Below are positions 8,412-22,900 of a stretch of 64,000 nucleotides of DNA, in pieces (the first letter of the stretch is position 1; every line of letters begins with the position of its first letter). The notes beneath the pieces are model-generated. The model saw only the letters and a list, made by a program, of their open reading frames with translations. It was not told the origin of the DNA and made no database searches. The position numbers and the translations under genes are program-made. Source of the DNA: Stenotrophomonas ginsengisoli (GTDB lineage Bacteria; Pseudomonadota; Gammaproteobacteria; Xanthomonadales; Xanthomonadaceae); NCBI RefSeq assembly GCF_001431485.1, contig NZ_LDJM01000011.1, positions 62,001 through 126,000 on the forward strand. The letters are read 5' to 3'.

Positions 8412-9788
8412 ATGGCGCAAATCAAGCAAGCACTTGTCCCGGACATCGGTGACTACAGCGATGTTCCTGTGATCGAAGTGCTGGTGGCCGTGGGCGATAC
8501 CGTGGCCAAGGACCAGGGTCTGGTGACCCTGGAATCGGACAAGGCCACCCTGGAAGTGCCCTCGGCCTTTGCCGGCATCGTGCGCGAGATCAATGTCAAG
8601 CTCGGCGACAACCTGTCTGAAGGTGCGCTGGTGGCGATGATCGAAGTGGCCGAGGACGCGGCTGCACCGGCAGCGCCGGCTCCCGCTCCTGCACCGGCTG
8701 CAGCTGCGCCGGCCCCGGCGGTGGTGCGCAATGATCCGGTGGTCGAGCCGGTGGCCGTGGCCGCCGAGCCGGACCGTCTGGCCGCCCGCGAGATCGCCGC
8801 CGCTGCGTTGCCGGCCGGTGAGCCGAGCAGCCCGCCGGTGGCCTTCAATGCCGATGCCGTGCTGCCGGCCAAGGTGCCGTATGCGACCCCGGCAGTGCGC
8901 GTGTTTGCCCGCGAGCTGGGCGTGGACCTGATGCAGGTCAGCGGCAGCGAGAAGGGCGGGCGCATCACCAAGGCTGACGTGCAGAAGTTCGTCAAGGGCG
9001 CCCTGGCCGGTGGCGTGGGCAGCAGCCCGGCCGCTGCCGGTGGCAATGGCCTGAACCTGCTGCCGTGGCCGAAGGTCGACTTCGCCAAGTTCGGTGAGGT
9101 GCAGACCCAGCCGCTGAGCCGCATCCAGAAGATTTCCGGTGCCAACCTGGCCCGCAACTGGGCCATGATTCCGCATGTCACCCAGTTCGACCAGGCCGAC
9201 ATCACCGAGCTGGAAGCCCTGCGGGTGAAGTTGAACAAGGAAAACGAGAAGGCCGGCATCAAGCTGACCATGCTTGCCTTCCTGATCAAGGCCAGTGCCG
9301 CGGCGCTGAAGCAGTTCCCGCAGTTCAATGCCTCCCTCGATGGCAGTGGCGAGAACCTGGTGCTGAAGAACTATTTCCACATCGGTTTTGCCGCTGACAC
9401 CCCCAATGGGCTGGTGGTGCCGGTGATCCGCGACGTGGACAAGAAGGGCGTGCTGCAGATTGCCCAGGAAACCTCCGAGCTGGCCAAGAAGGCCCGCGAC
9501 GGCAAGCTCGGCCCGGCCGACATGCAGGGCGGTTGCTTCTCGATCTCCTCGCTGGGCGGCATCGGTGGCACGGCCTTCACCCCGATCATCAACGCGCCGG
9601 AAGTGGCGATCCTGGGTGTGTCCAAGTCCTCGATGCAGCCGGTCTGGAATGGCAGCAGCTTCGAGCCTGCGCTGACCCTGCCGCTGTCGCTGAGCTATGA
9701 CCACCGGGTGATCGACGGTGCCGCGGCCGCGCGCTTCACCACCTACCTGTCCACTGTGTTGGCCGACATGCGCCGGGTGCTGCTGTGA
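8412..9788 (+). CDS. aceF: Pyruvate dehydrogenase E2, dihydrolipoamide acetyltransferase
   Basis: 458 residues. Domains in order: one lipoyl domain (1-80, lipoylated Lys about 44 in ESDKATLEVP), an Ala/Pro-rich linker, a peripheral-subunit-binding domain (about 155-195, ATPAVRVFARELGVDL), a second linker, and the catalytic acetyltransferase domain with YDHRVIDG near the C-terminus. It transfers the acetyl group from E1 to CoA. E1 (aceE) is not adjacent; E3 lies two genes downstream. The lipoyl domain is nearly identical to that of the downstream E3. Confidence 0.95.
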   Translation: MAQIKQALVPDIGDYSDVPVIEVLVAVGDTVAKDQGLVTLESDKATLEVPSAFAGIVREINVKLGDNLSEGALVAMIEVAEDAAAPAAPAPAPAPAAAAPAPAVVRNDPVVEPVAVAAEPDRLAAREIAAAALPAGEPSSPPVAFNADAVLPAKVPYATPAVRVFARELGVDLMQVSGSEKGGRITKADVQKFVKGALAGGVGSSPAAAGGNGLNLLPWPKVDFAKFGEVQTQPLSRIQKISGANLARNWAMIPHVTQFDQADITELEALRVKLNKENEKAGIKLTMLAFLIKASAAALKQFPQFNASLDGSGENLVLKNYFHIGFAADTPNGLVVPVIRDVDKKGVLQIAQETSELAKKARDGKLGPADMQGGCFSISSLGGIGGTAFTPIINAPEVAILGVSKSSMQPVWNGSSFEPALTLPLSLSYDHRVIDGAAAARFTTYLSTVLADMRRVLL

Positions 9789-10429
9789 GTTCCATTGCCA
9801 AGATTGCTAGCGGCCTGCTGTTGACCGTCCTGCCGGCACTGCCGGCGCTGGCCTGCAGCGTGAACATGGGCGCCGGCTGGCCGGCGGCCACCGGCAACTA
9901 CGGCGAAGGTGCGGCCAACCTGCTCGGTGGCGTGCACGAACAGGGCATTGCCTGGTTGTCGCTGCCGCGCCGTGGCGAGGAAAGCCAGCTGGTGCTGGCC
10001 CCCGATGCCGATGGCCAGTGGTGGGTGAGTCGTGCCCGCGCTGACCGCCGCATCTACCACACCAGCAACAACTACAACCATTTCGGCGTCGAGCTGCGTC
10101 TGGACCAGGAGCCGAAGATCGAACGTGCGCCGATCCCCAGCGAGCTGGCCCTGCGTCTGGTGGACCGTTGGCAGCGGGCATTGGATGGTGCCGGCCTGGC
10201 CGCGCAGGCCCCGCTGATGGAAGACGAGGATGTGCTGTCCATCCAGATTGCCGGCCAGCGCGTCAGCGGTCGTGCCCCCAGTTGTGGCGCCCTGCCGCGT
10301 CTGCTGGGCCAGCGCGCCCTGCTCGAAGAGCTGGCCGGCAGCAAGGAAAAGAAGCACGAAAAGCGCTACGAAGCGATCAGCGAAGCGCTGGACAAGTACG
10401 ACGAACGCGTTGCCAAGGGCAAGGTCTGA
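9785..10429 (+). CDS. Exported protein of unknown function between E2 and E3
   Basis: 214 residues from a GTG that overlaps the aceF stop (GTGA). The N-terminus is a Sec-type signal peptide ending near PALACS, where the Cys could be lipidated. The mature part has no motif I recognise; it ends with a highly charged, probably helical tail (KEKKHEKRYEAISEAL). Translational coupling to aceF and a 15-base gap to lpdA make it part of the pdh operon, yet an exported protein has no evident place in a cytoplasmic complex. Confidence 0.75.
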   Translation: MSSIAKIASGLLLTVLPALPALACSVNMGAGWPAATGNYGEGAANLLGGVHEQGIAWLSLPRRGEESQLVLAPDADGQWWVSRARADRRIYHTSNNYNHFGVELRLDQEPKIERAPIPSELALRLVDRWQRALDGAGLAAQAPLMEDEDVLSIQIAGQRVSGRAPSCGALPRLLGQRALLEELAGSKEKKHEKRYEAISEALDKYDERVAKGKV

Positions 10430-10444
10430 GGCAGGGAGAAAGGC

Positions 10445-12271
<1,827 letters not shown>

Positions 12272-12273
12272 GC

Positions 12274-12304
12274 AAAAAAGCCCGGCAATGCCGGGCTTTT
12301 TTTT
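12274..12304. terminator. Terminator after lpdA, usable from both sides
   Basis: 8-bp stem AGCCCGGC / GCCGGGCT with loop AAT, flanked by A6 and T8. Lies between convergent lpdA and the DUF2061 gene. Confidence 0.92.
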
Positions 12305-12343
12305 GCTCTCGACCCCGATCGGGGCTGCCTGATCGAAGGGGCA

Positions 12344-12556
12344 TCAGCAGATGATGGAGCTGCGACGCGCCGCAGTTTCATCCGGGCCGGCCTGGCGGCG
12401 CTGCCAGAATTTTTCGTGGAAGTAGAACACCACGGTGTTGCACAGGGGCTCGACCAGGGCCAGGGCGCCGCCGATGCGCCAGTCACCACTCAGGGCCCAC
12501 CCGACCACGAAGGCGACGGTGAAGTGCAGGCAGGCAAAGCTGAGGGTCTTGCGCAT
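12344..12556 (-). CDS. DUF2061 small membrane protein
   Basis: 70 residues. The pattern MRKTLSFACLHFTVAF, a GDW turn, ALALVEPLCNTVVFYFHE and a following KFW matches DUF2061, a short two-helix inner-membrane family of unknown role. The C-terminal 20 or so residues are polar and weakly conserved in appearance. Convergent with lpdA across a shared terminator. Confidence 0.75.
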   Translation of the reverse strand: MRKTLSFACLHFTVAFVVGWALSGDWRIGGALALVEPLCNTVVFYFHEKFWQRRQAGPDETAARRSSIIC

Positions 12557-12676
12557 GGGATCAAGGCAGTGAAAGCGGAAAGGGCTACTCTGCGCCGATC
12601 GGTGTTTTCAATCCAATCGAAAATGAACCGGTCAATCAATAGTTTTTGACTATCAATTGGCCGGGTAGGGCGGTTG

Positions 12677-13486
12677 TCAGAAGGCCAGGGTGATACCGGC
12701 CACCGGGCCCTTGAACTCCTGCTTCAGGCCGATCACGCCATCGCTGCCGGACTGGTCCACATCCAGGCGGAACCAGTCATAGCCGGCGAACAGGCCGAAA
12801 TTGTCGGTGAAGCGGTACTCCACGATCGCGTTGGCGCGCGACAGGTCACCGTCGTAATCGTCGAAGTTGCCCCAGCGCGTGTTGAGGTACTGGCCCTGCA
12901 GGTTGACCAGCCAGCGTTCGCCGGGCTGGAAGGTCAGGCGGGCGCCAACCACCGGGGCGATGCCGTCGGCCTGCTCGTCGAGGAAGCGGCCGCTGTACAG
13001 CTCGCCGATGTCGGCATAGCCATCGGCGCTGACCTTGGCATATTCGGCGCCAAGCTGCAGGCCCAGCTCGAAACGCTCGCTGTCGATCACGGCATAGTCG
13101 TAGACCAGGCTGGCGACCTGGTATTTGAGCTCGGCCTTGACGAAGCTGCCGGCCGGCACCACCACATCGTCAAAGCTCACCGTCTCATCCAGGGTCTCAC
13201 GGCGGTCCTTGCCATAACGGAAGTAATCAAAGATCAGGCGTTGCCGGTCACTGATGCGGAACACGCCGTCCACGCGCGGCTCCCATTGTTTGCCGCCGAG
13301 GCTGAAATCCTCGTTGAAGGACAGCGGCCGGCCATCGACCACGGTACTGCCACGCAGGGTATTGTCGGCATCCAGGTTGATTGCGCCCAGGCGCAGGGTG
13401 AAGCGGTCATCCTCGTCGGCGGCCTGGACGGTACCGGTGGCGGCCAGCAGGGCCAGGGCAATCAGGTTCAGCGGGGTAGTGCGCAT
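12677..13486 (-). CDS. Outer membrane beta-barrel protein, function unknown
   Basis: 269 residues from the ATG at 13486 (GGAAG seven bases upstream). The signal peptide ends VQAADEDD. The rest has the two-residue alternation of beta-strands joined by Asp/Gly-rich turns and ends in Phe (AGITLAF), as in outer-membrane barrels. The strand count suggests 10-12. I do not recognise a specific transporter family. Transcribed away from the ATP synthase operon. Confidence 0.75.
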   Translation of the reverse strand: MRTTPLNLIALALLAATGTVQAADEDDRFTLRLGAINLDADNTLRGSTVVDGRPLSFNEDFSLGGKQWEPRVDGVFRISDRQRLIFDYFRYGKDRRETLDETVSFDDVVVPAGSFVKAELKYQVASLVYDYAVIDSERFELGLQLGAEYAKVSADGYADIGELYSGRFLDEQADGIAPVVGARLTFQPGERWLVNLQGQYLNTRWGNFDDYDGDLSRANAIVEYRFTDNFGLFAGYDWFRLDVDQSGSDGVIGLKQEFKGPVAGITLAF

Positions 13487-13679
13487 CGATGCTTCCTGTC
13501 TATCGAACAGGTGGTCTACCTTGTGGCAGCAAAGGCGCAGGCAATGTGAAGGCAGGGCGCGCAAACAGGCCCCGGACAGGCTTAATTTGCCTGATTTTTG
13601 CCCTATCTTGTCTAGCTTTATTGGCAAAAACTCTTTTTATTCAAGTGCTTGCCTGTATTTGGTGGTGCATACGTGGCGG

Positions 13680-13709
13680 TTGTCTGACAAAATGCCGACT
13701 TGCTATACT
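13680..13709 (+). promoter_or_regulatory. Likely sigma-70 promoter of the atp operon
   Basis: TTGTCT (13680-13685), an 18-base spacer and TATACT (13704-13709), about 70 bases before the atpI start. The surrounding 13487-13777 region is AT-richer than the genes and also holds the start region of the divergent barrel gene. Confidence 0.65.
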
Positions 13710-13777
13710 CTCGCGGCTCGACGGGTAGGGCGTTGCTTCCTACCTGGCCCCCTCCCTTGATACCTGGCTGGATTGAC

Positions 13778-14143
13778 ATGCTGAACTCCGTTGATGCGGG
13801 TCGGCGGCTGATGTTGCGTGCGGCGGTTTACCCGCTGGCTGCAATTGTTGCTCTGGCCTTGATATTCCTGCTGATCAGCAAGCTCCACGCCGTTGCGGTG
13901 TTGGCTTCCGGTCTGGCAGTGGTGGCCGGGGGCTGGCTTGCCGCACGTATCGCCCTGAACGGCGGTGCGCAGGCTGCAGCCTCGGCTGTAGGCCGGCTGG
14001 TGGCGGCCATGGCGTTGAAATGGGTTCTGGTGATCGGCGTTCTGGCCATTGGCATCATCCAGTTCCGTTTTCCCCCGATGGCGCTGCTGGCTGGCATTGC
14101 TGTCGGGATGATGTTCCAGGTTCTGGCTCTGGCCAGACGTTGA
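13778..14143 (+). CDS. atpI: ATP synthase protein I
   Basis: 121 residues with four hydrophobic segments; AtpI family small membrane protein thought to help c-ring assembly or Mg2+ supply. The start at 13778 (MLNSVDAGRRL) is preferred over upstream in-frame starts that would begin at the promoter. First gene of the atp operon, 26 bases before atpB. Confidence 0.85.
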   Translation: MLNSVDAGRRLMLRAAVYPLAAIVALALIFLLISKLHAVAVLASGLAVVAGGWLAARIALNGGAQAAASAVGRLVAAMALKWVLVIGVLAIGIIQFRFPPMALLAGIAVGMMFQVLALARR

Positions 14144-14169
14144 TCGCACACTAATAAGGTTCCGGACAC

Positions 14170-14967
14170 ATGGCGGGCGAGGCTCTAACTCCAACCACGT
14201 ACATCCAGCATCACTTGCAGAATCTGACCGCTCCGGTCGGTGAGGGCGGTGGTTTCTGGACGCTGCACGTTGATACCTTCCTGACCGCCGTGGTCATGGG
14301 CTTGATCATGGTGTTTGCCTTCTGGATGGCAACCCGCAAGGCGACTGCCGGCGTGCCGGGCAAGTGGCAGGCATTTGTTGAAATCTGCCTGGAGTTTGTC
14401 GACAAGCAGGCCAAGGACACCTATCACGGCAAGAGCAAGCTGGTGACGCCGATCGCGATCACCATCTTCTTCTGGATCCTGCTGATGAACCTGCTGAAGA
14501 TGATTCCGGCAGACTTCTTCGCCATTCCGCTGGGCTGGGTCGGCGTCCATTACTGGAAGCCGGTGCCGACCGCCGACGTCAATGCCACCCTGGGCATGTC
14601 GATCAGCGTGTTCTTCCTGATGATTTTCTTCGCCCTCAAGTCCAAGGGCATCGGCGGTCTGGTCCATGAGTTCCTGACTGCCCCGTTCGGCAAGTGGATG
14701 CTGCCGTTCAACCTGATTTTGAACATCGTCGAATGGCTGTCCAAGCCGGTTTCGTTGGCGATGCGACTGTTCGGCAACATGTTCGGCGGCGAAATCGTCT
14801 TCCTGCTGATCTGGGTGCTGGGCGGTGCTGGTCTGTTCGGCGCCATCGCCGGCGGTGCATTCGGCCTTGGCTGGATGCTGTTCCACCTGCTGGTGATCCC
14901 GTTGCAGGCTTTCATTTTCATGATGCTGACCATCGTGTATCTGAGCCTGTCCGAAGACAGCCACTAA
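14170..14967 (+). CDS. atpB: ATP synthase Fo subunit a
   Basis: 265 residues, membrane subunit forming the proton half-channels. The essential arginine lies in SLAMRLFGNMFGGE, and the last helix ends AFIFMMLTIVYLSLSED. Second gene of the operon. Confidence 0.96.
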   Translation: MAGEALTPTTYIQHHLQNLTAPVGEGGGFWTLHVDTFLTAVVMGLIMVFAFWMATRKATAGVPGKWQAFVEICLEFVDKQAKDTYHGKSKLVTPIAITIFFWILLMNLLKMIPADFFAIPLGWVGVHYWKPVPTADVNATLGMSISVFFLMIFFALKSKGIGGLVHEFLTAPFGKWMLPFNLILNIVEWLSKPVSLAMRLFGNMFGGEIVFLLIWVLGGAGLFGAIAGGAFGLGWMLFHLLVIPLQAFIFMMLTIVYLSLSEDSH

Positions 14968-15018
14968 CGTTTCACCGCTGCAATCAGTTTCACCTTCATC
15001 CGTTTCATCATCCTTTAG

Positions 15019-15345
<327 letters not shown>

Positions 15346-15462
15346 TAGCCGGTTGAAGTGAGACGGCCGGACGCCTGTTTACAGGTGTCCGGTCGCGGAT
15401 GAAGGCCCGGACGCGCCGCTTTGCGCGGCGCGCCCACCTTGAACCAGCGATTGAGCGAACCC

Positions 15463-15933
15463 ATGAATATCAATTTCACCCTGTTTGCACAGGCTCTGGC
15501 CTTCGCGGGCCTGATCTGGATCATCGCCACGATGATTTGGCCGCCGTTGTTGAATGCGATCGAAGAGCGTCAGCAGAAGATCGCTGAAGGCCTGGCCGCC
15601 GCCGACAACAGCCGCAAGGCGTTGGCTGATGCCGAAGACAAGGTCAATGAAGCACTGAAGGAAGCCCGCACCAAGGCCAACGAGATCATCGATCAGGCCA
15701 ACGTGCGTGCCAACCAGATCATCGAGTCGGCCAAGAACGACGCCATTGCCGAAGCTACCCGTCAAAAGGAGCTGGCCCTGGCTGAAATCGACGCGTCCGC
15801 CAACCGTGCACGTGAAGCGCTGCGTACCCAGGTTTCGACCCTGGCCGTGGCCGGTGCCGAGAAGTTGCTGCGTAAGGAAATCGATGCCAACGCCCACAAG
15901 GCGCTGCTCGACGAACTGGCTTCGGAGATTTAA
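15463..15933 (+). CDS. atpF: ATP synthase Fo subunit b
   Basis: 156 residues, the standard b length. One N-terminal membrane helix ([15 protein letters not shown]) is followed by a long charged coiled-coil stalk ([15 protein letters not shown] onward) that dimerises and holds the F1 head. Start at 15463 (MNINFTLF); an upstream in-frame ATG would add a non-homologous 14 residues. Confidence 0.96.
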   Translation: MNINFTLFAQALAFAGLIWIIATMIWPPLLNAIEERQQKIAEGLAAADNSRKALADAEDKVNEALKEARTKANEIIDQANVRANQIIESAKNDAIAEATRQKELALAEIDASANRAREALRTQVSTLAVAGAEKLLRKEIDANAHKALLDELASEI

Positions 15934-15936
15934 ACG

Positions 15937-16464
15937 ATGAGCCAGGCCCTCACGCTTGCCCGTCCGTACGCCCGCGCCGCGTTTGCGATCGCCCGTGAGG
16001 CAGGCTCCTTCGCGTCGTGGTCCGACGCGTTGGCCTTCTCCGCCCGAGTCGCCAATGACCCGGGCGTGGCCGCCCTGCTGGGCAACCCCAACCTGGGGCG
16101 TGCTGAAGCAGTTTCCCTGTTGATGCCCGATTCGGCTGCCGCCGAGTTCGGCCGCTTCCTGGAACTGCTGGCTGACGCCCGTCGCCTGTCGACCCTGCCG
16201 GAAATCTCCGGGCTGTTCGAAGCGCTGCGCGCTGAAGAAGAGAAGGTAGTCAAGGCGCGTGTGACCTCGGCTGCCGAACTGTCGGCCGACGAGATCGAAA
16301 AGCTTGCTGCCTCCCTGCGCAAGCGCTTCGGCCGCGAGGTCGAGATCACCACCGCAGTTGATGCGTCGTTGATCGGCGGTGCCGTCATCGATGCTGGCGA
16401 AGTGGTGATTGATGGCTCCCTGAAGGGCAAGCTGTCGCGCCTGCAGACTGCGCTCGCCCACTGA
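15937..16464 (+). CDS. atpH: ATP synthase F1 subunit delta
   Basis: 175 residues. N-terminal ARPYARAAFAIAREAG is the OSCP/delta signature, and the C-terminal VDASLIGGAVIDAGEVVIDGSLKG region is typical. It links the b stalk to the alpha3beta3 head. Starts three bases after atpF. Confidence 0.95.
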   Translation: MSQALTLARPYARAAFAIAREAGSFASWSDALAFSARVANDPGVAALLGNPNLGRAEAVSLLMPDSAAAEFGRFLELLADARRLSTLPEISGLFEALRAEEEKVVKARVTSAAELSADEIEKLAASLRKRFGREVEITTAVDASLIGGAVIDAGEVVIDGSLKGKLSRLQTALAH

Positions 16465-16509
16465 ATTCATTTGAACGTCCGGCCTGATCGCCGGCACTAG
16501 GACTTGACG

Positions 16510-18057
<1,548 letters not shown>

Positions 18058-18130
18058 TCGCACCAGCACTTCCCGGAAGGGCTGGCCAGAGCTGGCCAGC
18101 CCCACACCCAGTTAGCAAAGCGAGCGACAA

Positions 18131-20444
<2,314 letters not shown>

Positions 20445-20451
20445 GAGCACC

Positions 20452-20507
20452 GTAGGGTGGGCGCAAGCCCACCCCCACGGGATCCTGCGGTGGGCGCAGG
20501 CCCACCC
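20452..20507 (+). repeat. Paired REP-like palindromes headed by GTAG, between atpD and atpC
   Basis: GTAG at 20452-20455 leads into GGGTGGGC-GCAA-GCCCACCC (8-bp stem, 20455-20474). A second, related stem GGTGGGC-GCAG-GCCCACC lies at 20489-20506. The GTAG head plus stem-loop resembles the REP families of Stenotrophomonas and Xanthomonas. It fills the 83-base atpD-atpC gap, the place where differential mRNA decay or processing could set epsilon levels. Confidence 0.8.
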
Positions 20508-20527
20508 AATCAGGCGAAGAGAGTTTC

Positions 20528-20950
20528 ATGAGCACGATCCGTTGCGACATCGTCAGTGCCGAGCAGGAAATCTTCAGTGGTCAGGCGACCCTGGTGGTGG
20601 CCACCGGCGAACTGGGCGAACTGGGCATCGCGCCCAAGCATGCCCCGCTGATCACCCGTCTGAAGCCGGGCAAGGTGGTGGTGACCACCGAATCCGGTGA
20701 ACAGCTGGATTTCGCCATCTCCGGCGGCATTCTGGAAGTGCAGCCGCAGGTCGTGACCGTGCTGGCTGACACCGCCATCCGTGCCGGCGACATCGATGAA
20801 GCCGCTGTGCGCAAGGCCAAGGAAGAAGCCGAGCGCGTGCTGGCTGGCCGTGGCGAAGCCATGGACCTGGCCGAAGCACAGCAGAAGCTGGCCGAAGTCA
20901 CTGCACAGCTGCAGGCGCTGGAGCGTCTGCGCCGCAACCTCAAGCACTGA
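20528..20950 (+). CDS. atpC: ATP synthase F1 subunit epsilon
   Basis: 140 residues. N-terminal beta sandwich ([32 protein letters not shown]) followed by a C-terminal helical pair ([21 protein letters not shown]) that regulates ATPase activity. It is separated from atpD by a palindromic repeat element but has its own ribosome-binding site (GAAGAGAG). A terminator follows. Confidence 0.96.
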   Translation: MSTIRCDIVSAEQEIFSGQATLVVATGELGELGIAPKHAPLITRLKPGKVVVTTESGEQLDFAISGGILEVQPQVVTVLADTAIRAGDIDEAAVRKAKEEAERVLAGRGEAMDLAEAQQKLAEVTAQLQALERLRRNLKH

Positions 20951-20970
20951 TCGTGCTGGCAGGTGGCTGA

Positions 20971-21001
20971 CGAAAACGCCGGCGCAAGCCGGCGTTTTTT
21001 G
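20971..21001 (+). terminator. Terminator of the atp operon
   Basis: Stem AACGCCGGC / GCCGGCGTT with loop GCAA and T6, 20 bases after the atpC stop. No other element is recognised in 21002-21226. Confidence 0.93.
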
Positions 21002-21226
21002 TTGTTCCTTGTGCGGACTGCAGATTGTGCTGCGATTGCCCGCTGTCATGGTTGCCAGGGCCTGGGCCACTGTTGCCGCCATCGCTGGCGCGCTCGACAC
21101 AAGGGCGGTACAGCCGCCATCGGCCACACTGTGACGCTGTCACGGCCTGCTGTCGGTTGGGCCTGCGCGTTGCCATGCAACCTGCTGCCCGCAGCCATGC
21201 GGCCGTTGTTTCCAAGGGATTGTTGA

Positions 21227-22411
21227 ATGTCTTCCGAGCGTACTTCCTCCCAGCCACTGCCGTGGCTGGGCCTGCTGGCCATTGTGGTGATCGCGCTGAA
21301 CCTGCGCCCGATCCTGGCGGCAACCGGTCCCTTGCTGGAGACCATCCAGGCCAGTACCGGGCTGAGCGACCAGCAAGCCGGCCTGATGACGACCCTGCCG
21401 ATCTTCGTGATGGGCCTGTGCGCCCTGCTGGCCGGCCCGTTGCAGCGCTGGCTGGGTGGACGCTGGGGCATCAGCCTGGGTGCACTGGTGATCGCCGCGG
21501 CATGTGTGGGGCGCTGGCTGTGGCCCAGCGCCGGCAGCCTGATTGCCACCGCGGTACTGAGCGGGCTGGGCATCGCCCTGGTCCAGGCCTTGATGCCCAG
21601 CGTGATCAAGGACCAGTTCGGCAACCGCGCCGGCATGCTGATGGGCCTGTACTCGACCGGCATCATGGGCGGTGCCGCGTTTGCGGCGGCCTTGACTCCC
21701 AGTGTGGCCGAACACCTGGGTTGGTCGGCGGCACAGGCCCTGTGGGCGCTGCCGGCAATGGCTGCCGCACTGTTGTGGTGGTGGCAGTGCCAACCCCGCC
21801 AGGCAAGCGTCTCGGCTGTGGTGCACGCGGCTGACCCAGTGTCGGTCTGGCGCAGTGCCCGCGCCTGGTTGCTGATGTTGTTCTTCGGTATCGGTACCGG
21901 TGCCTACACCCTGGTGCTGGCCTGGTTGGCACCGTATTACATGCAGCTGGGCTGGAGCGCGACCCAGAGCGGGCTGCTGCTGGCCGGGATCAGTGTCGGC
22001 GAGGTCTGCGCCGGCCTGCTGGTATCGCTGTTCATTGGCCGTTTCCCGGACCGTCGCCCGCTGTTGTTGCTCGTCCTGGCCTTGATTGCGCTGGCCTTGC
22101 TGGGCCTGTTGCTGATGCCGCTGAGCGGGGTGGTGCCGATCACCGCGCTGCTCTCGTTGGGCATCGGTGCATTGTTCCCGCTGTCGCTGATCATCACCCT
22201 GGATCACGCCCGCTCGCCGCAGCATGCCGGCGCCCTGCTCGGTTTTGTCCAGGGCGGCGGCTACATGCTGTCCAGCGTGATGCCGTTGATTGCCGGCTTG
22301 CTGCGCAGCGGTGATGCCGGTCTGGAGCTGGCCTGGGCGATCATGATCGCCGGCTGCGTGGTGCTGGCGCTGATGGCCTGGCGCTTTCGCCCGCAGGCCG
22401 GGCAGGGCTGA
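21227..22411 (+). CDS. MFS transporter, CynX/NimT family
   Basis: 394 residues with about 12 hydrophobic segments. The N-terminus carries ALNLRPILAATGPLLETIQ and GLMTTLPIFVMGLCALLAGP, which match the CynX/NimT (cyanate or 2-nitroimidazole) subgroup of the major facilitator superfamily. The substrate cannot be read from sequence, and no cyanase gene is nearby. Stands alone after the atp terminator. Confidence 0.85.
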   Translation: MSSERTSSQPLPWLGLLAIVVIALNLRPILAATGPLLETIQASTGLSDQQAGLMTTLPIFVMGLCALLAGPLQRWLGGRWGISLGALVIAAACVGRWLWPSAGSLIATAVLSGLGIALVQALMPSVIKDQFGNRAGMLMGLYSTGIMGGAAFAAALTPSVAEHLGWSAAQALWALPAMAAALLWWWQCQPRQASVSAVVHAADPVSVWRSARAWLLMLFFGIGTGAYTLVLAWLAPYYMQLGWSATQSGLLLAGISVGEVCAGLLVSLFIGRFPDRRPLLLLVLALIALALLGLLLMPLSGVVPITALLSLGIGALFPLSLIITLDHARSPQHAGALLGFVQGGGYMLSSVMPLIAGLLRSGDAGLELAWAIMIAGCVVLALMAWRFRPQAGQG

Positions 22412-22420
22412 GTGCCGGCT

Positions 22421-22822
22421 TCAGCGCGGATGATGGTCGCGGTAGATCCAGTGCCGCGCGGCAATGAAGCCGGCAGCGGCAAAGCCGATGTCCACCAGTG
22501 GCTTGCACAGCCAGCTGGCATGCAGGCCCAGGTAGTGGTCTATGCCCTCCAGCAGCAGCGCACTGAGGACCGTGGCCAGCAGCCAGAAGGTAATGAAGCG
22601 GCGCAGGCTGGTGCGGTGCAGGCGGTGTCCGCCCGCGCCGTGGGCAAAGGTGTAACGGCCATTGAGCGCGTAGCCGATGGCGGCGCCGCTGAGCCGCCCG
22701 GCCACCGTGGCCAGGCCGACCTGCAGCCCCAGGTGGCTGCTGCCGATCATCACCGCGGTATCGATCAGCCACTGCAGGGCACCGATGCCGGTATAGGCCA
22801 GCAGTTGGCGGGGAAGGTTCAC
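22421..22822 (-). CDS. GtrA-like membrane protein
   Basis: 133 residues from a GTG preceded six bases upstream by GGAG; an in-frame ATG at 22846 lacks a ribosome-binding site and would add eight residues. Four hydrophobic segments, an RQLLAYTGIGALQWLIDT start, and a YALNGRYTF motif place it in the GtrA family, thought to flip undecaprenyl-linked sugars. Convergent with the MFS gene and divergent from glmU. Confidence 0.82.
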   Translation of the reverse strand: MNLPRQLLAYTGIGALQWLIDTAVMIGSSHLGLQVGLATVAGRLSGAAIGYALNGRYTFAHGAGGHRLHRTSLRRFITFWLLATVLSALLLEGIDHYLGLHASWLCKPLVDIGFAAAGFIAARHWIYRDHHPR

Positions 22823-22900
22823 TGTGTGCTCCGTACGTGCCCGCATGCGCTTGCGGGCAGGGGGTAGAATGGCTGCTTGCCAACCTGTCCGTAAAGTCCC

